The notes below the pieces were generated by a model. It saw only the letters and a program-made list of their open reading frames with translations, did not search any database and was not told where the DNA came from. DNA of 64,000 nt from NCBI GenBank assembly GCA_020746875.1, contig JAGTJL010000015.1:1240001-1304000 (forward strand), given 5' to 3'. How positions within the stretch are numbered: position 1 is the first letter of the stretch; every line of letters starts with the position of its first letter. This stretch comes from Rhexocercosporidium sp. MPI-PUGE-AT-0058 (Eukaryota > Ascomycota > Leotiomycetes > Helotiales). Below, one piece after another: positions 1 to 10,609 of the stretch. Made by a program: the position numbers and the translations under genes.

Positions 1-2
1 AC

Positions 3-986
3 TCGCAATGTGAAGATATTCGAGACCGAATTTACGGACTCCTTGGAGTGACAAGTGATGGATTGGAAATTACACCCGACTACTCGAAAAGTGTTTCGCA
101 GGTGTATATTTCCGTCTTCCGAGGATGTTTCGCAAGAGGACAATACTTCACTCGAACCTCCTCGCTTACTCGAGATTTACAGAAGCTTCTTGGAGATCCA
201 TTGTGGGACCAGCATTCGGAATCGTTTCATAGAATTTCCATCATAGGAGATGAGTATGAGCTTGAAAACCCTACACGAGGCTTATTTTTGGTAAGAATTC
301 GACTTGTTGCTACTGTAGAGTTTGTGAGCCCCGTCATGAATGAGTCGCATCTGAAAAGTGGTTTCGAGTTCCAATGGCATAATACTGGTAATGGCACATT
401 CAAAAGCTGGTACAGCATTTTGACAGGGGCAAGAAGGAACCAAACGGTTCCCTGCAAGTTTCGAAAACTACCAACTCGCGTCCTACATCAGACGCAGGAG
501 ATCGGAGGAAGATACTCGATAACATCGAAGACCAAAGGTATACCTCATTTCGAGTGTGTAAAAGGTTTTAGACAGCTCGAGAAGTCCACAGGCAGTTTTC
601 GATTGTTTGCAACGAATAATAATGAGATGGGGATTGGCGCGTGCGAGGTCAGAACAGGGGACGTCATCTGCCGCATGGAAAATATGGAAGAATTCTCCAT
701 TATTGTACGGCCCAAGAAGAGACTGACAGGGTACCACGACATTTATCTCGTTGGCAGGGCTCCCTTTTGCGATGCTATTCCTACCTGTGCTGCCCTTGAG
801 CACCCGCAATGTAAGTTTTATCCTACAATACACCATCGGCCTTGGTGGCTGACAATCGAAAGTGCCAACAAACTTCACATGGAATCTGGATCTGAAGTCT
901 CTTTTGCTTTTACTGAGATAACTTCCACAATTGATCGTATTTTGATGCAGAGAAAGTGTCCTTCCGCGTCCACGACCAAGGAGTGA
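3..986 (+). CDS. HET-domain (heterokaryon incompatibility) protein, C-terminal part, 5' truncated by window edge
   Basis: The open frame runs from the left edge of the window to a TGA at 984-986. Its first residues read CEDIRDRIYGLLGV and, soon after, TPDYSKSVSQVY. That block is the conserved end of the fungal HET domain (usual form: RD.IYALLGL....I.PDYS.S). HET proteins control non-self recognition and programmed cell death after hyphal fusion. The remaining ~280 residues are the poorly conserved C-terminal part and I recognise no second domain there. There are no in-frame stops, so this gene may be intact, unlike its neighbour at 1290-3036. The true start and the N-terminal half of the HET domain lie outside the window. 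Confidence 0.8.
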   Translation, partial: SQCEDIRDRIYGLLGVTSDGLEITPDYSKSVSQVYISVFRGCFARGQYFTRTSSLTRDLQKLLGDPLWDQHSESFHRISIIGDEYELENPTRGLFLVRIRLVATVEFVSPVMNESHLKSGFEFQWHNTGNGTFKSWYSILTGARRNQTVPCKFRKLPTRVLHQTQEIGGRYSITSKTKGIPHFECVKGFRQLEKSTGSFRLFATNNNEMGIGACEVRTGDVICRMENMEEFSIIVRPKKRLTGYHDIYLVGRAPFCDAIPTCAALEHPQCKFYPTIHHRPWWLTIESANKLHMESGSEVSFAFTEITSTIDRILMQRKCPSASTTKE

Positions 987-1289
987 AAACCTTCGAGCCA
1001 CTTAGTCTGAACGAAAGGATTCTCGAGTGGAAGGGAGCGAAGACTACCGTTTCATGAATACAAACCCCTGACCATTGTGCCTTGCTGCTAATGCAAATCA
1101 AGGGAGTAGATCTCATGATTTTCCTTGATTGGGCGAAACCTTGAAGTTGGCGATAAGTGGAATGTGCAGGCGTGACCAGTCCCAGCCTCGTCGCCATCCC
1201 ATCTCTGTAATCTCACCCATCAAAATTAACCCTCATCGTGTCTCACAAGCCCAATAACTTCTCATGATGCATATCTAAGCATCGCTTTA

Positions 1290-3036
1290 CACTCTGGACA
1301 ATGATTCGAGAACTCTCCGTCAGCTCCACATATTGTCGAACCCGCGCTCAGGTATTGGACGATTGAATTGTAGCCTCATCACCCGCTCGCCGAACGGAAC
1401 TTTCGTATTTCGAGCCCTCTCATATGTCTGGGGCGAGCCCGATGAATTTGGCTTCCAAATATGGATAAACAATATCCCAGAACCTGTTCGACGGGACCCT
1501 TTGTGTGCTATGCGCCCTCCGAGCAAATACAGCTTGGACGACATACCCGGGGCTTGGTCTCAGCCCTTCCCAAGAGCAATTGATCTGGATGGACGCTCTA
1601 TGCATCAGTTGAGATAATGTGGTAAAAAGAGATCATCAAGTAGATATGATGGGGGATATTTACAGAGATACAAACGAAGTCTACTCCTGGCTTGGGACGC
1701 TAAATGCGCTAGAATTGGCGGGATTTCATTTGGACTAACAGACAATGCCACCTCAGATTATCGATGTGCCTGCTTTTGACATACTCAATCAAGCCATTAC
1801 AGTCCCGAAGGAGATTCCCTTGATCATCGATCGAAGACCAGGACAGACTTGGGCCACACATATCGGATTTTTGCCCGAACGTAGCTCGAGTCGTTCTTTT
1901 TCCATTTTGCCACCGAATTTGTGCAGCTTACCACCTATGCAGCTGTTTATCGGAATTGCCTTTGTATCATTTATTAGGTCTTCCTAGCACGGCGTTTAAA
2001 GCCCATGTACGGCGGAAAGTCTCTGGAATAGAGAACGTTCAATGTGTTTTGCCGTCATATCTCACACTAGACTGTCGCTTTGCCTGAATGTCTCTCTGAA
2101 ATCTGACACATCTTTTGGTGAAGTTGACTAAAGAAAATGTCTGAGAATTTAGTCGGAGGATTTGACATGGAGGCTGATCAGGTCCAGGGAATAAGTCTTG
2201 GGACCGCTCTGGCATTATCACTTAGCTCCTGCTGTCACGATAGAACAGATAAGGTATTCGGGATTCTGGATCTGGCAGAAGATGTCCAGACCGGTGACAT
2301 ACCCGTGAATTATTCACTGACCGTATTTGAGCTGTGCGTCAACGTCATTGCGTTCCATGGAGGCAAGGCGATCTGGGACAGGAGAAGAAAACTCAACTGG
2401 TGATGTTATTGCCTTCAGTGACTTGTTACAAACCGCTCTTCTGGAGCCAGATTTCAGAGAGATAGGCTAACGGGACATATAGACTGGACGGTTACAAAGT
2501 TCGAATTCATTGAGAATCACCATATCTAGCTGCATTGAGGGAACGATTGAGATTATGTCGGACGCACCTGAACCTCTGCTACGTACAGTATAATGAGCCT
2601 TGCAGCTGGAGAGGAGCCTCTGAACAAACGGATCAGGCCAATGCTAGTCATACGAATACGCCAATCGATCCAGAAGGCCTTGGACGCAACCTGGGAGCCG
2701 GACAAGTACTTGTTCGACAGTTTTCTCGATGATACTAGTAGGCATGCAAAAGCTGGGCATGGGATTACGTTGTTTACTGTTGACGGATGGTATGTTGGGA
2801 TTACTCATAAATACATCCGTGTTGGGGATGTATCATGGAGCGCAGATAGATTTCGGGCCACAGTACGTGGTGTGAACATGGATGTCAGAATTGAACGCAG
2901 AGCAAGCCTTCTAGTAGAGCTAGGAAATGAGCGGGACAAGCTGCATCTAGTTAGATCATTAGGACATGACGGACCACAAGAAGGAGAACAAAGAGAAGAA
3001 CAAGTCTTGCTGGAGGTTAGCATGGGGGAGTTGTAG
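1290..3036 (+). pseudogene. Degenerate HET-domain gene
   Basis: HET-domain blocks occur in the right order but in different frames. FRALSYVWGEPDEFGF lies near 1410-1460. IWMDALCIS, an in-frame TGA, and then GDIYRDTNEVYSWLG lie near 1580-1700. A third piece, RTDKVFGILDLAED, lies near 2240-2290 and is the usual RD.VFGILGLA motif. A C-terminal open stretch follows at 2593-3036. The stop after CIS and the frame changes between blocks cannot be explained by one short intron each, so I call it a decayed copy. Together with the upstream HET fragment it suggests a HET-rich, fast-evolving neighbourhood. Introns could restore part of the frame, but the in-frame stop inside the ALCINQ.D motif argues against function. 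Confidence 0.7.
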
Positions 3037-3195
3037 GTACTCACTTGGCTATAGGGTGCAGAGCTGCTGGGGAAGAGACTAGGAATCAGTGAGCCCGAAG
3101 AACGGCAAAAGGAAGTACATATGAAATAGATTAGAGGAATGATAGGAATTGGGGTGGATAATATGTAAACGTGATTTAGTATGTCTAGATATTTT

Positions 3196-4784
3196 TTATA
3201 GCCTCGCCTTTGGCCGCCACTTGGCATAGGGGTGTTCTTCTCCACCAGGAATCAAATGATCCACTGCCCCCGTATTCAGCATACCAGGATGTACTTGGCT
3301 GAGATCAGTGACACCCATCATACGCATCGTGGTCTCCAATTCATCTTTCAGAACTATCACTTCCGTTAACATAGCATTACGAAAGTATGAACAAAAAGTG
3401 GACTTACTCTCAACATATTTCTCCACACCCTCACTCCCATAATTCAAGGCATATAAGAAGCCCCGACCAATGCCCACACTCTTTGCTCCCAAACAAAGTG
3501 ACTTAAAAATGTCTGTACCCCGCATCACCCCGCCATCGACGAAGACTTCTAATCTATCAAACACTTCTGGACAGTTCTTCTGCAATTCTAGAAGGAGCAG
3601 TATCGGCGGAGGGGCCGTGTCAAGACTCCTGCCTCCGTGATTGCTGAGCAGCACCCCCTCAATTCCGAAATCTGCAGCTTTCTTCACATCCATGAAAGTC
3701 TGCACACCCTTCAACACGATTGGGAGATTCGTCGATTTCCTCAACCAAGGAATATCGGCCCAGGACAGAGATGCATCAATATACGATCCCATGATCCGTC
3801 CCAACGCACCTCCCTTCGCGTCATTCTTCGCTTTCGCACCACTCATAGGCGTAGACAAACTCTCATCAGCCTTCACTCTCTCATCAGCTTCTCTCTTGCC
3901 AGGAACCGGTGCATCAACCGTCACAAAGATGGCTTTAACACCCAACCTCTCTACATCCATGAGTAATTTCTCACTCTTCTCCCTCTGCTTGTCAACATAT
4001 AGCTGGAAGAAAATCGGCAACTGTCCATCGCCCTTAAACTTCCCATATCCCTCATCTCCACTAACCGAATCGAAGATCTCCGCGATTGGAAAAGAGGCAT
4101 TCGTAGATACACATTGCGGAATCCCTATCTTCTTACACCCCCGCGCAATTCCCTTCTCGCCTTCTGGATGTACCATTTTCGCCATTGCCGCGGGCGAGCA
4201 GAAGATAGGCACGCTCATGTCCTGACCTAGCATGCTCGTCCTTGTATCGACATCCTTCACATTGACCAGAATCCGTGGCCGGAGCCCAATATCCGCATAC
4301 GCCGAGTTATTCCTCGTTTTCGTGTGGAGATCCGTAGCTGCAGATGAGTAGAACGCCCATGTCTTCGGAGTAAGTGTTGTGCGTGCTGCAGATACGAAGT
4401 CATGCGTGGATATTAGGGTATCGAGAGGTGGTTTGGAGTCGGGGGAGAAGGAGGAGGTAATTTGAGGCGGGGGTTTTGCCCAGGCGTCTGTAATTGATGA
4501 GGCGTCTAGTGTACCGATGTATTTGGAGGAGTGGAGGGAGCTTTTGATGAGGGATGGGGCGTGGATCTCGTTGTATGCGGTGGAGGCATCACGGCCAGCG
4601 TAGCGGTGGATTACTGGAACAGGTCAGTATTGTGAGGAGGCAGTCAAGAATACATACTAGCTGCACCTCCTGGATGCTCTGGAGCGAATTCTGTCAAGTC
4701 GTAGACATTATCGTTAACTACTAGCCAGAGATCATCTGGTAGATTGTGTTTTGACATCTCCTGGACGGATATACTTTCTGGCAT
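3196..4784 (-). CDS. Flavocytochrome b2-like FMN-dependent alpha-hydroxy-acid dehydrogenase (cytochrome b5 domain + FMN domain)
   Basis: Spliced product is 496 aa from three exons, with introns at 4614-4657 (44 nt) and 3354-3407 (54 nt). The N-terminal cytochrome b5 domain shows the haem loop EFAPEHPGG followed, across intron 1, by IIHRYAGRDA. The rest is an FMN-binding TIM barrel: YSSAATDLHTKTRNN, SAYADIGLRPRIL, PIFFQLYVDK and the active-site block LLSNHGGRSLD with the catalytic His (usual form SNHGGRQLD, here Ser for Gln). The C-terminus EEHPYAKWRPKARL is also typical. The family oxidises L-lactate or related 2-hydroxy acids and passes electrons through haem b2. I chose ATG 4784 because it begins directly before the b5 fold. 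An in-frame ATG at 5000 would add 72 unconserved residues that overlap a TATATAAAG box at 4926-4934. No cluster operator motif lies upstream, so a link to the RiPP genes is only positional. Confidence 0.88.
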
Positions 4785-5431
4785 TGCGATTGCTGGGGCT
4801 TCTATTCCGTCTGTTCTTGAGATTCGTGAAGTACCTGCCGAGAAGTCAATTGCACGCAGGCCCTCTATTGTAATATTGGTAGATGGCAAAAGGAAGAGGA
4901 GGGAAGCAGGAGGAATTATCAATTTCTTTATATACATGTAGAGGAAAAGCGGCCTGGGAGCCGGAGGGGAACCGGACTTATTAATGTTAGAGATCTTCAT
5001 GACATTCCGGGGTAATGGGGAGCGAGGCCCGCAGCAAACCTCCGCGATGGTATTAGTCAGCAGTCAGCACACAGTTCAACAGTTCTTCTGTTGACAGTAC
5101 GTAATGCAAATTACACTCGGAACTTCTACAAGGCAAATACAATATTTTGATATTTTAGCAATATTCTTGCACCTACCCTACAGTTGTTTTTCTCTCATGT
5201 TTCTGAAGAATTTGAGATATTTTCACTCGTACCGAGGTTATTTATTGAATGCATGCGGTGGCGCGAAGGCGCGGCTCGTGCAGTCGCATGCTGCTTCACC
5301 CCTGAATCCTCTCTTTGCTTGGACCAAATCAATTCGAACAGTATCTTGAAAAGTCGACGAAGGCGTCGATCAACAGTTGCGTGACAAACATTGTGGTATT
5401 CTTCTTCATTGACTGGTGCCAAACTTTCAAG
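4785..5431. other. Divergent intergenic region between the b2-like and paraoxonase-like genes
   Basis: This 647-nt stretch holds the promoters of two divergently transcribed genes. A TATATAAAG box faces the minus-strand gene at 4926-4934. Short ORFs here show no recognisable domain. No copy of the CGGTCCG motif seen in the RiPP cluster was noticed. Confidence 0.5.
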
Positions 5432-6820
5432 ATGGCCAATCCAAGATGGATCCTCAAGCTCGCCTCAAGAGCAGCCATCATCAGCGTCGTCTTCATTGCC
5501 ATCCTCTATCAATTTGTTTTCAAATCTATCATATTCAATACCCTCGGCTATGGGCGCAAATTCCAGTCGATCAAGGACTTCAACAATCTTCAATGCGAGA
5601 AGGTCGATGATCTAGGGCTAGAAGGATGTGAGGATATGTGGTTGCATGACAAAACTGGATATCTCTACATGGCATGTTCAGACTCACAGAGCCGTGTAGA
5701 TTGGCTTCCAGCGTTTGTCTTTCTTATTCAGCTGCACTCAACTGACTATATCTGATATTGAACACAGCGTTGGTCATCTTAATGCTACTGGACGTAGCTT
5801 GACAGACCGTATCGCCGTCCTCGACACACGAGGACCAGGTCCTCTAGCAACTCGACTCAAATGGCTCTCTCTCGAAAACTTTACAGGTATCAATGGTGAC
5901 GGAACGTTGAACCTGCACGGTCTGGACATCCGAGGGGACAAGCACACCAACATTCTCCGTATTCTCCTCATCAACCATCGTCCTCCGTTCGACCCAATCA
6001 CCGGCGCCCCTCTCGATGCCTCAAAAGTCGGTGCGAATTCAACGATCGAACAATTCCAGACTAAAGCTGGAACTGATTCAATGCGTCACGTGAGGACGTA
6101 TGTGAACGACATCATTGACACGCCCAATCGTGTGGCTTGGATGAGCGAGGACACCTTTGTCTTCACAAATTCTCATACTGCCAAGGTTGGACCTGTAAGT
6201 TTCCCAGATAGCACTGACAGTGAATGTGTTTTGGACACCTGCTGATAAAAACCCAGCGGCAAAAGCTAGACCCACTAATAGGCGGAGGCAATGTTGCATA
6301 TTGCCACCGAAACCGCTGCAAGATATCTTCATCTGGCATCAAATTTAAATTCCCCAACGGTCTCGTCAGAGGTCCCGAAGGACTCATTTACGTACCTAGC
6401 ACCCTTGACGGTTCAATTTCAGTCTTCACACTCACAGCCGACCACAACCTCCAGCAAGTAAACACCATCCAAACCGGCTTACCTATCGACAATCTTTCTG
6501 TCGACAAGAATGGCGATATCTTCGCTGCAGCTTTCCCACAAGTGTATAAATGGGTCCATAGTTCGAAAACTCCATTCGATGCGATTTGTCCCAGTGCAAT
6601 TTTCAAGATTCGAAGAATCAATAATAAGGGGGGGCAGGCCTCGGGGAGGAAAAGCTTGTTTACTCATGATCTAGATTATGAGGTTGAAAAGGTTATGGAG
6701 GATGATGGGACTGTCCTACCGGGATCGACGATTGCAGTGCATGATGTTAAGACGGGGAGATTCTTCATGGGTGGGGCAATGTCACCGTACATTACGATAT
6801 GTGGGCCGAAGAAACGATGA
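5432..6820 (+). CDS. Membrane-anchored paraoxonase/arylesterase-like (SMP-30-type six-bladed propeller) protein
   Basis: Predicted product is 423 aa from three exons, with introns at 5713-5767 (55 nt) and 6195-6256 (62 nt, GTAAGT...CCCAG). Residues ~9-35 form a hydrophobic N-terminal anchor. Blade-like motifs follow: GCEDMWLHDKTGYLYMACSD, LNLHGLDIRGD, LLINHRPP and, in the last exon, FPNGLVRGPEGLIYVPSTLD and LPIDNLSVDKNGDIFAAAFP. The NGL..GP...IYV and DNL..D..GD patterns are those of serum paraoxonase/arylesterase-like fungal proteins. Such proteins are calcium-dependent lactonases or esterases. Substrate is unknown. It sits 4 kb left of the RiPP cluster and lacks its promoter motif, so membership is doubtful. 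Confidence 0.85.
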
Positions 6821-7291
6821 ACACCTTTCAACTACTCGTATAAATATATGCAATCTACTGCTTAGATGAACGTCAGTGTTTGGCATCTCTGTCCTCAATT
6901 TCTTCCACATCATTTACTTGCCGTGTGTTTTCTGCCCTTGGGAGAGCAAGGCCCTCCAAGAATGCTCGTTTCCATTTATCAATCTCCCCTCAAAGATCGC
7001 ACCCAGCCTCGTCAACTTTATCAGAACTTGTAGCCTCCTCTCGAATGGTTTAATCGACCGAGTGGCTCGTGACACAGAGATGTCCTTTAGTCCAGAGCAC
7101 CCACGAGCCCCTAAAGGGTTCATTTTCGCATCATCCTCGAGGGTCCGCGACGAGCAGTTTCGCACCTCACCACCAGTACTCGCTACCGCGCCTCACAAGC
7201 CACTCACCAGATTCTTGGGTCAGAATCGCTTTCTTTTTCCTCTCCTTTCAATCGAACTCCAGTAAGCCCACTCGCACGACTAGATCTGTAG
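6821..7291. other. Intergenic region upstream of the ABCG relic
   Basis: No supported gene. Several overlapping open frames exist, but none gives a recognisable domain. Parts may be further decayed sequence of the ABC transporter relic that starts near 7292. Confidence 0.35.
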
Positions 7292-7684
7292 ATCTTCGAC
7301 GAAGAAAAACTCGTCTACTGGCGTCAAGCAGCACCAGGACACAACCGCTAGGCATACTACATCTGCAAAGTACGCTCAACGTTCCTGCGTATAGTCCACG
7401 CGAACTTCCACTTCGCGACTCTATTCATGCTCCTAATCGCCCCGCACATAACCTCCACTCAACTTTCACAGTAAACAAGCTCTACTTCTACTGCATCTAC
7501 GGACTCGCCTCCGTAATATCCATGATCACTTGCCGCGTAGACGGACCACTCCCTGCAGCTATGATGTATCTCATCGTTGGTGTACTAAATGTTATTTCCC
7601 CTCCCTCAAGAAAGTCCGCCTCTGGAAGTCTTATGGATATGGAGAGCTAGTCAGGCCATCTTGCCCACTCCGGCTCAACAATAG
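7292..7684 (+). pseudogene. Relic of an ABCG (white/PDR half) transporter, C-terminal membrane domain
   Basis: Blocks of the last transmembrane part of an ABCG transporter occur in three different frames. FDEEKLVYWRQAAPGHNR is followed by an in-frame TAG and AYYICKVRSTFLRI, then a membrane-like stretch and TAA near 7480. YGLASVISMITCR and LIVGVLNVISPPSRK follow in a second frame. KKVRLWK lies in a third, and WIWRASQ is back in the first, ending at TAG 7682-7684. The family pattern is E.PVYWREA..G, YGLASVVSM, GVLNGI.PP, VRLWKL.WLWRASPG. Two in-frame stops and at least two frameshifts show that it is dead. No nucleotide-binding domain was seen upstream, so it is also 5' truncated. Confidence 0.65.
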
Positions 7685-8088
7685 TCCCAGTGGAGGCAAT
7701 AAGTGAGATGACGTTGACGACACAACTTGTGGTGTTAGAGGGTCCTGTACGCTAGGCAAATGTACCTAATTCAAAAGTGACCATAGAAAATATGGAAGTG
7801 TTCCTCAGGGGCTCGGTTAAAACTCAACAATTAAAATTCTCGTGGTGTGAGCGATCACGAGCCTGAAGATTTAGCTTATCCTTGCCTAAAAGTTTGAATT
7901 CAACCACTACTCGTACATCTCAGCGACTTAGCCCCGCAAGGAGTCGGGGGATCCTATCACACAGTGTGGATTTTAAGTTAATCTCGTGTATTTCTAGAAT
8001 CGAATGAGGTGCTTTCTTCAATCCTTCTTTTGGGAGATCGCTCAAAGCAATCGAGGGTACACTGAATAAGTTGGTGGACACTTTTTAG
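7685..8088. other. Intergenic region
   Basis: Holds the 3' flank of the ABCG relic and of the convergent minus-strand sulfotransferase-like gene. I see no gene, repeat or known regulatory motif. Confidence 0.4.
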
Positions 8089-9159
8089 CTAGGTCATCAA
8101 TCGTCTTCTGATATATTCCAATGTCCCTCTCTGCTGCATCCAACTCAATCCCCACGCCAGTCCACCAACAACGAACGACAAGCTTACCCACTTACCCAGT
8201 AATGTCATCAGATGACTCCAAAACATTGCAACATGTATCTTCGCTGCATTGTCACCCTCATTGATTCTAGGATACGGCTCATCAGGAATATCTTTCCCCA
8301 GGAACTCACATAACGGCCCCCAACCCCCAATTTCCTCAAGTTGAAATTCGAACAGATTTCCCTTGGGGACTATGTCGCGAATATGCTGGTTGTGGCGTAT
8401 GAACCCTTCACGGAGCTTTTCACGGTTGTAAATATGGCCGTTTGTCCACTGTTGCAGGATGAGCAAGCATACTGCACGCTCAGTACCGATTATCTTTGCA
8501 ACCTTCGTCAGCCAGATCTATCCTCTGCGAAAGTACGAGGACTATGAATGAAAGTGCGTGCTACCTTATCGAAAAATGCTAAGGCCGTGAAGGGTGCCCA
8601 TCCGAGGATTCGATAGTAAGAAGTTTCCATCGAGGCAACCCACTTGTCTGGATCTCGGACACTGAGTATGACTTTTGCATTGGGGTAGATCTCTAACAAT
8701 TCATCGGCGAAGCAGGCATTTGGCGCGTCCGTCACAGCCTATGCATGGCAAATTATGAGATACTCCAGTCTCACACCATCGAGAAATTCCAATCATCGGA
8801 AAGGTGAATGTGGTACTGACGCTATATCGTCCCAGAACTTTGTCGAACTCCTCCCGACCATATGGCTTCCCCTTTCCCAATACTTTGGCTTCCAAAGCCT
8901 CTCGCCAGCAGAGGAGATGTTGATCTTTGATATTATCAGGCTCCCCTACTTCCATGAAGTGGTAGGTGTTGTAACCAAGCTTCTTCAACGCCACCCACAA
9001 CGCTGAAATTGTTCGGTCAGTTAAGAAGTCTCTGCAAAGAGTGCGCCACTTACACATCGTGGATGTTCGCGACAATCCAAGGCAGAGAACCTGCATCTCA
9101 ACTGGCCGTGGATTGAATGGTGGAAGCTTGTCCACGTGCCTCAGTCCAACGGAAGCCAT
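8089..9159 (-). CDS. Sulfotransfer_4-type P-loop protein (fungal sulfotransferase-like)
   Basis: Four exons give 296 aa, with introns at 9003-9053, 8739-8820 and 8518-8564. The protein starts with a 5'-PSB-loop region, VLCLGLSRTSTM, joined across intron 1 to SLWVALKKLGYNTYHFMEV. The usual form is GLGRTGTSSM..AL..LGY. Then come FDKVLGRYSAVTDAPNACFA, the 3'-PB-like strand AKVILSVRDPDKWVASM, NQHIRDIVPKGNLFEFQ and GGWGPLCEFLGKDIPDEPYP. These blocks define the fungal Sulfotransfer_4 family. A C-terminal hydrophobic segment (FVVGGLAWGLSW) suggests a membrane tail. The P-loop has Ser where Gly is usual (RTS for RTG). I chose ATG 9159 because family similarity begins soon after; an upstream in-frame ATG exists at 9219. 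Substrate and any role next to the RiPP cluster are unknown. Confidence 0.8.
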
Positions 9160-9656
9160 AATATCTGCTAGTTGCGTCCAATTCCAAATAGTTTGAGAAA
9201 TCTCGGTTTTGTGTTGCACACACTACAGAAATTATGTCAAAAGAATTAAAGGGATACACAAGAGTACTGTGGATTTAAATATTCCAGACATTGCAATCTC
9301 ACGCGCTGATTCCGCACTAAATGGACGAGCTGCTGATAGGTCGAAGGAAGCGAGTTGCTTGCTCTGATTTGTTTGCGGTACGTTCAGTGAGAATTGGCAT
9401 CAGCGCTAATTAATCCCGAGGCGGGGAAATGACATGTACTTTACATCTTATTACCTGAATCTTCTCAGACATCGACTCCAAGATCACCCTCACTTTGGTC
9501 GATTTAGTTCAGGAATTTATATTCGTTTCATTTCCTCCGTTAAAAGACTGAATCCCAAGTGAAAGCTACTCTTCCTTCATGCAATGCAATCAAAACCCCT
9601 CGCTCAGCATCCGTCAAAATTCCATTTCTCCTTCCCTCGTTATAAGATGGACTTAT
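9160..9656. other. Intergenic region upstream of the sulfotransferase-like gene
   Basis: Promoter of the minus-strand gene to the left and 3' flank of the NTF2-like gene to the right. No CGGTCCG motif, repeat or coding signal noticed. Confidence 0.4.
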
Positions 9657-10160
9657 TCAGGCATCCCTAAATGTATCTCCTACATACGAAATAACCCAAT
9701 TCCCCTCCTCAGGACCATCAAGTCTCCTTACAAATGAGAAAGCATTCGTACCGACATGATGCAGAACCCCTCCAAGCCTTACTTCATACGGCGTCCACGC
9801 CAAAGCGATATCGTTATCCACTCTAACCTCCGACTTTCTCCCTCCATACTTCTCTCCATCGTCTCCCTCCTCCCAGTCCGTCAATGCAATGTTCTCCTCC
9901 ATAGTGACCGGTGAATCAAATGGTATCCGGTCGATGACTTCGGGAAGGGTGATTTGGAGGTGTTGACGTGGTGGAGCTACTGACGAGCTTTCCTTCGCGA
10001 CAGGTCGAATCAAAAGAGCGTGACCGGAGGGTAATATACAACTGTGCATCAACTCTGGATCACGTAACTTGATCCCGGACAGAAATTTATGTATGAGTGC
10101 TAGGATAACTTTGTGCTCCACGAGGGGATCATCGGACGAAATCGGAGCTGAAGATGTCAT
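9657..10160 (-). CDS. Small NTF2-like / SnoaL-like (lumazine-binding-like) protein
   Basis: A single-exon frame of 167 aa starts with MTSSAPISSDDPLVEHKVI. The order is an N-terminal helix (LALIHKFLSGIKLRDPELM), then strands with LPSGHALLIRP, a mid-part containing DWEE, and the C-terminal block DIALAWTPYEVRLGGVLHHV followed by FSFVR and GNWVISYVGDTFR. This pattern (A.V.VPY....G...H.G...F.......W.I..V.DT.R) is that of SnoaL/NTF2-like folds. Such proteins act as small cyclases, isomerases or non-enzymatic scaffolds; which applies here cannot be told. The frame is open further upstream to 10301, but that extension is low-complexity and lies where a promoter is expected. It abuts the cluster but has no CGGTCCG site upstream. 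Confidence 0.72.
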   Translation of the reverse strand: MTSSAPISSDDPLVEHKVILALIHKFLSGIKLRDPELMHSCILPSGHALLIRPVAKESSSVAPPRQHLQITLPEVIDRIPFDSPVTMEENIALTDWEEGDDGEKYGGRKSEVRVDNDIALAWTPYEVRLGGVLHHVGTNAFSFVRRLDGPEEGNWVISYVGDTFRDA

Positions 10161-10609
10161 TCTTTGGAATTTTGACACTATTTGTCTGCTGTTTCTTTGA
10201 TGGAGTATTCTCTTTTCTTTTTCTGGATGATATAGATATATGTAGGCTTCCGCTGATGATAACCATGGGCATTGCTTGGCTGTCGATGTGTGATGATCCA
10301 CTGAAATCTTACCACGCTGTGGTCAGCGCTTGCGGGGTTTGAAGCCGGAAACCATCCCCAGATTGCCACCTCGTCACGTAGACTGAGAATAATTTGAAAA
10401 GTTTACCAATCAAAGCTCTTGAAGTCCTCCTGGTAGCTAGACCCCAAGCGTCGCATGGTGCTGACAATACCAGATAATCAGACGTAACTCTTTTTTTCGC
10501 TCATGTTTTAGTGTCATACTAGTTAACCGACAGTCTTACTACGCCTCGCCGTCAGCCAGACCCAAGAACATTACAGGCTTATAATATTAGAGCAATAAGG
10601 TTAGCTAAC
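10161..10609. other. Intergenic region, left boundary of the RiPP cluster
   Basis: Promoter of the minus-strand NTF2-like gene and 3' flank of the first UstYa-like gene. No cluster-type operator motif was found, which is one reason for placing the cluster boundary here. Confidence 0.4.

Noticed and set aside
4785..5000. N-terminal extension of the flavocytochrome b2-like protein to ATG 5000
   Set aside because: The extension is unconserved and overlaps a TATATAAAG box, so it is more likely promoter and 5' UTR.
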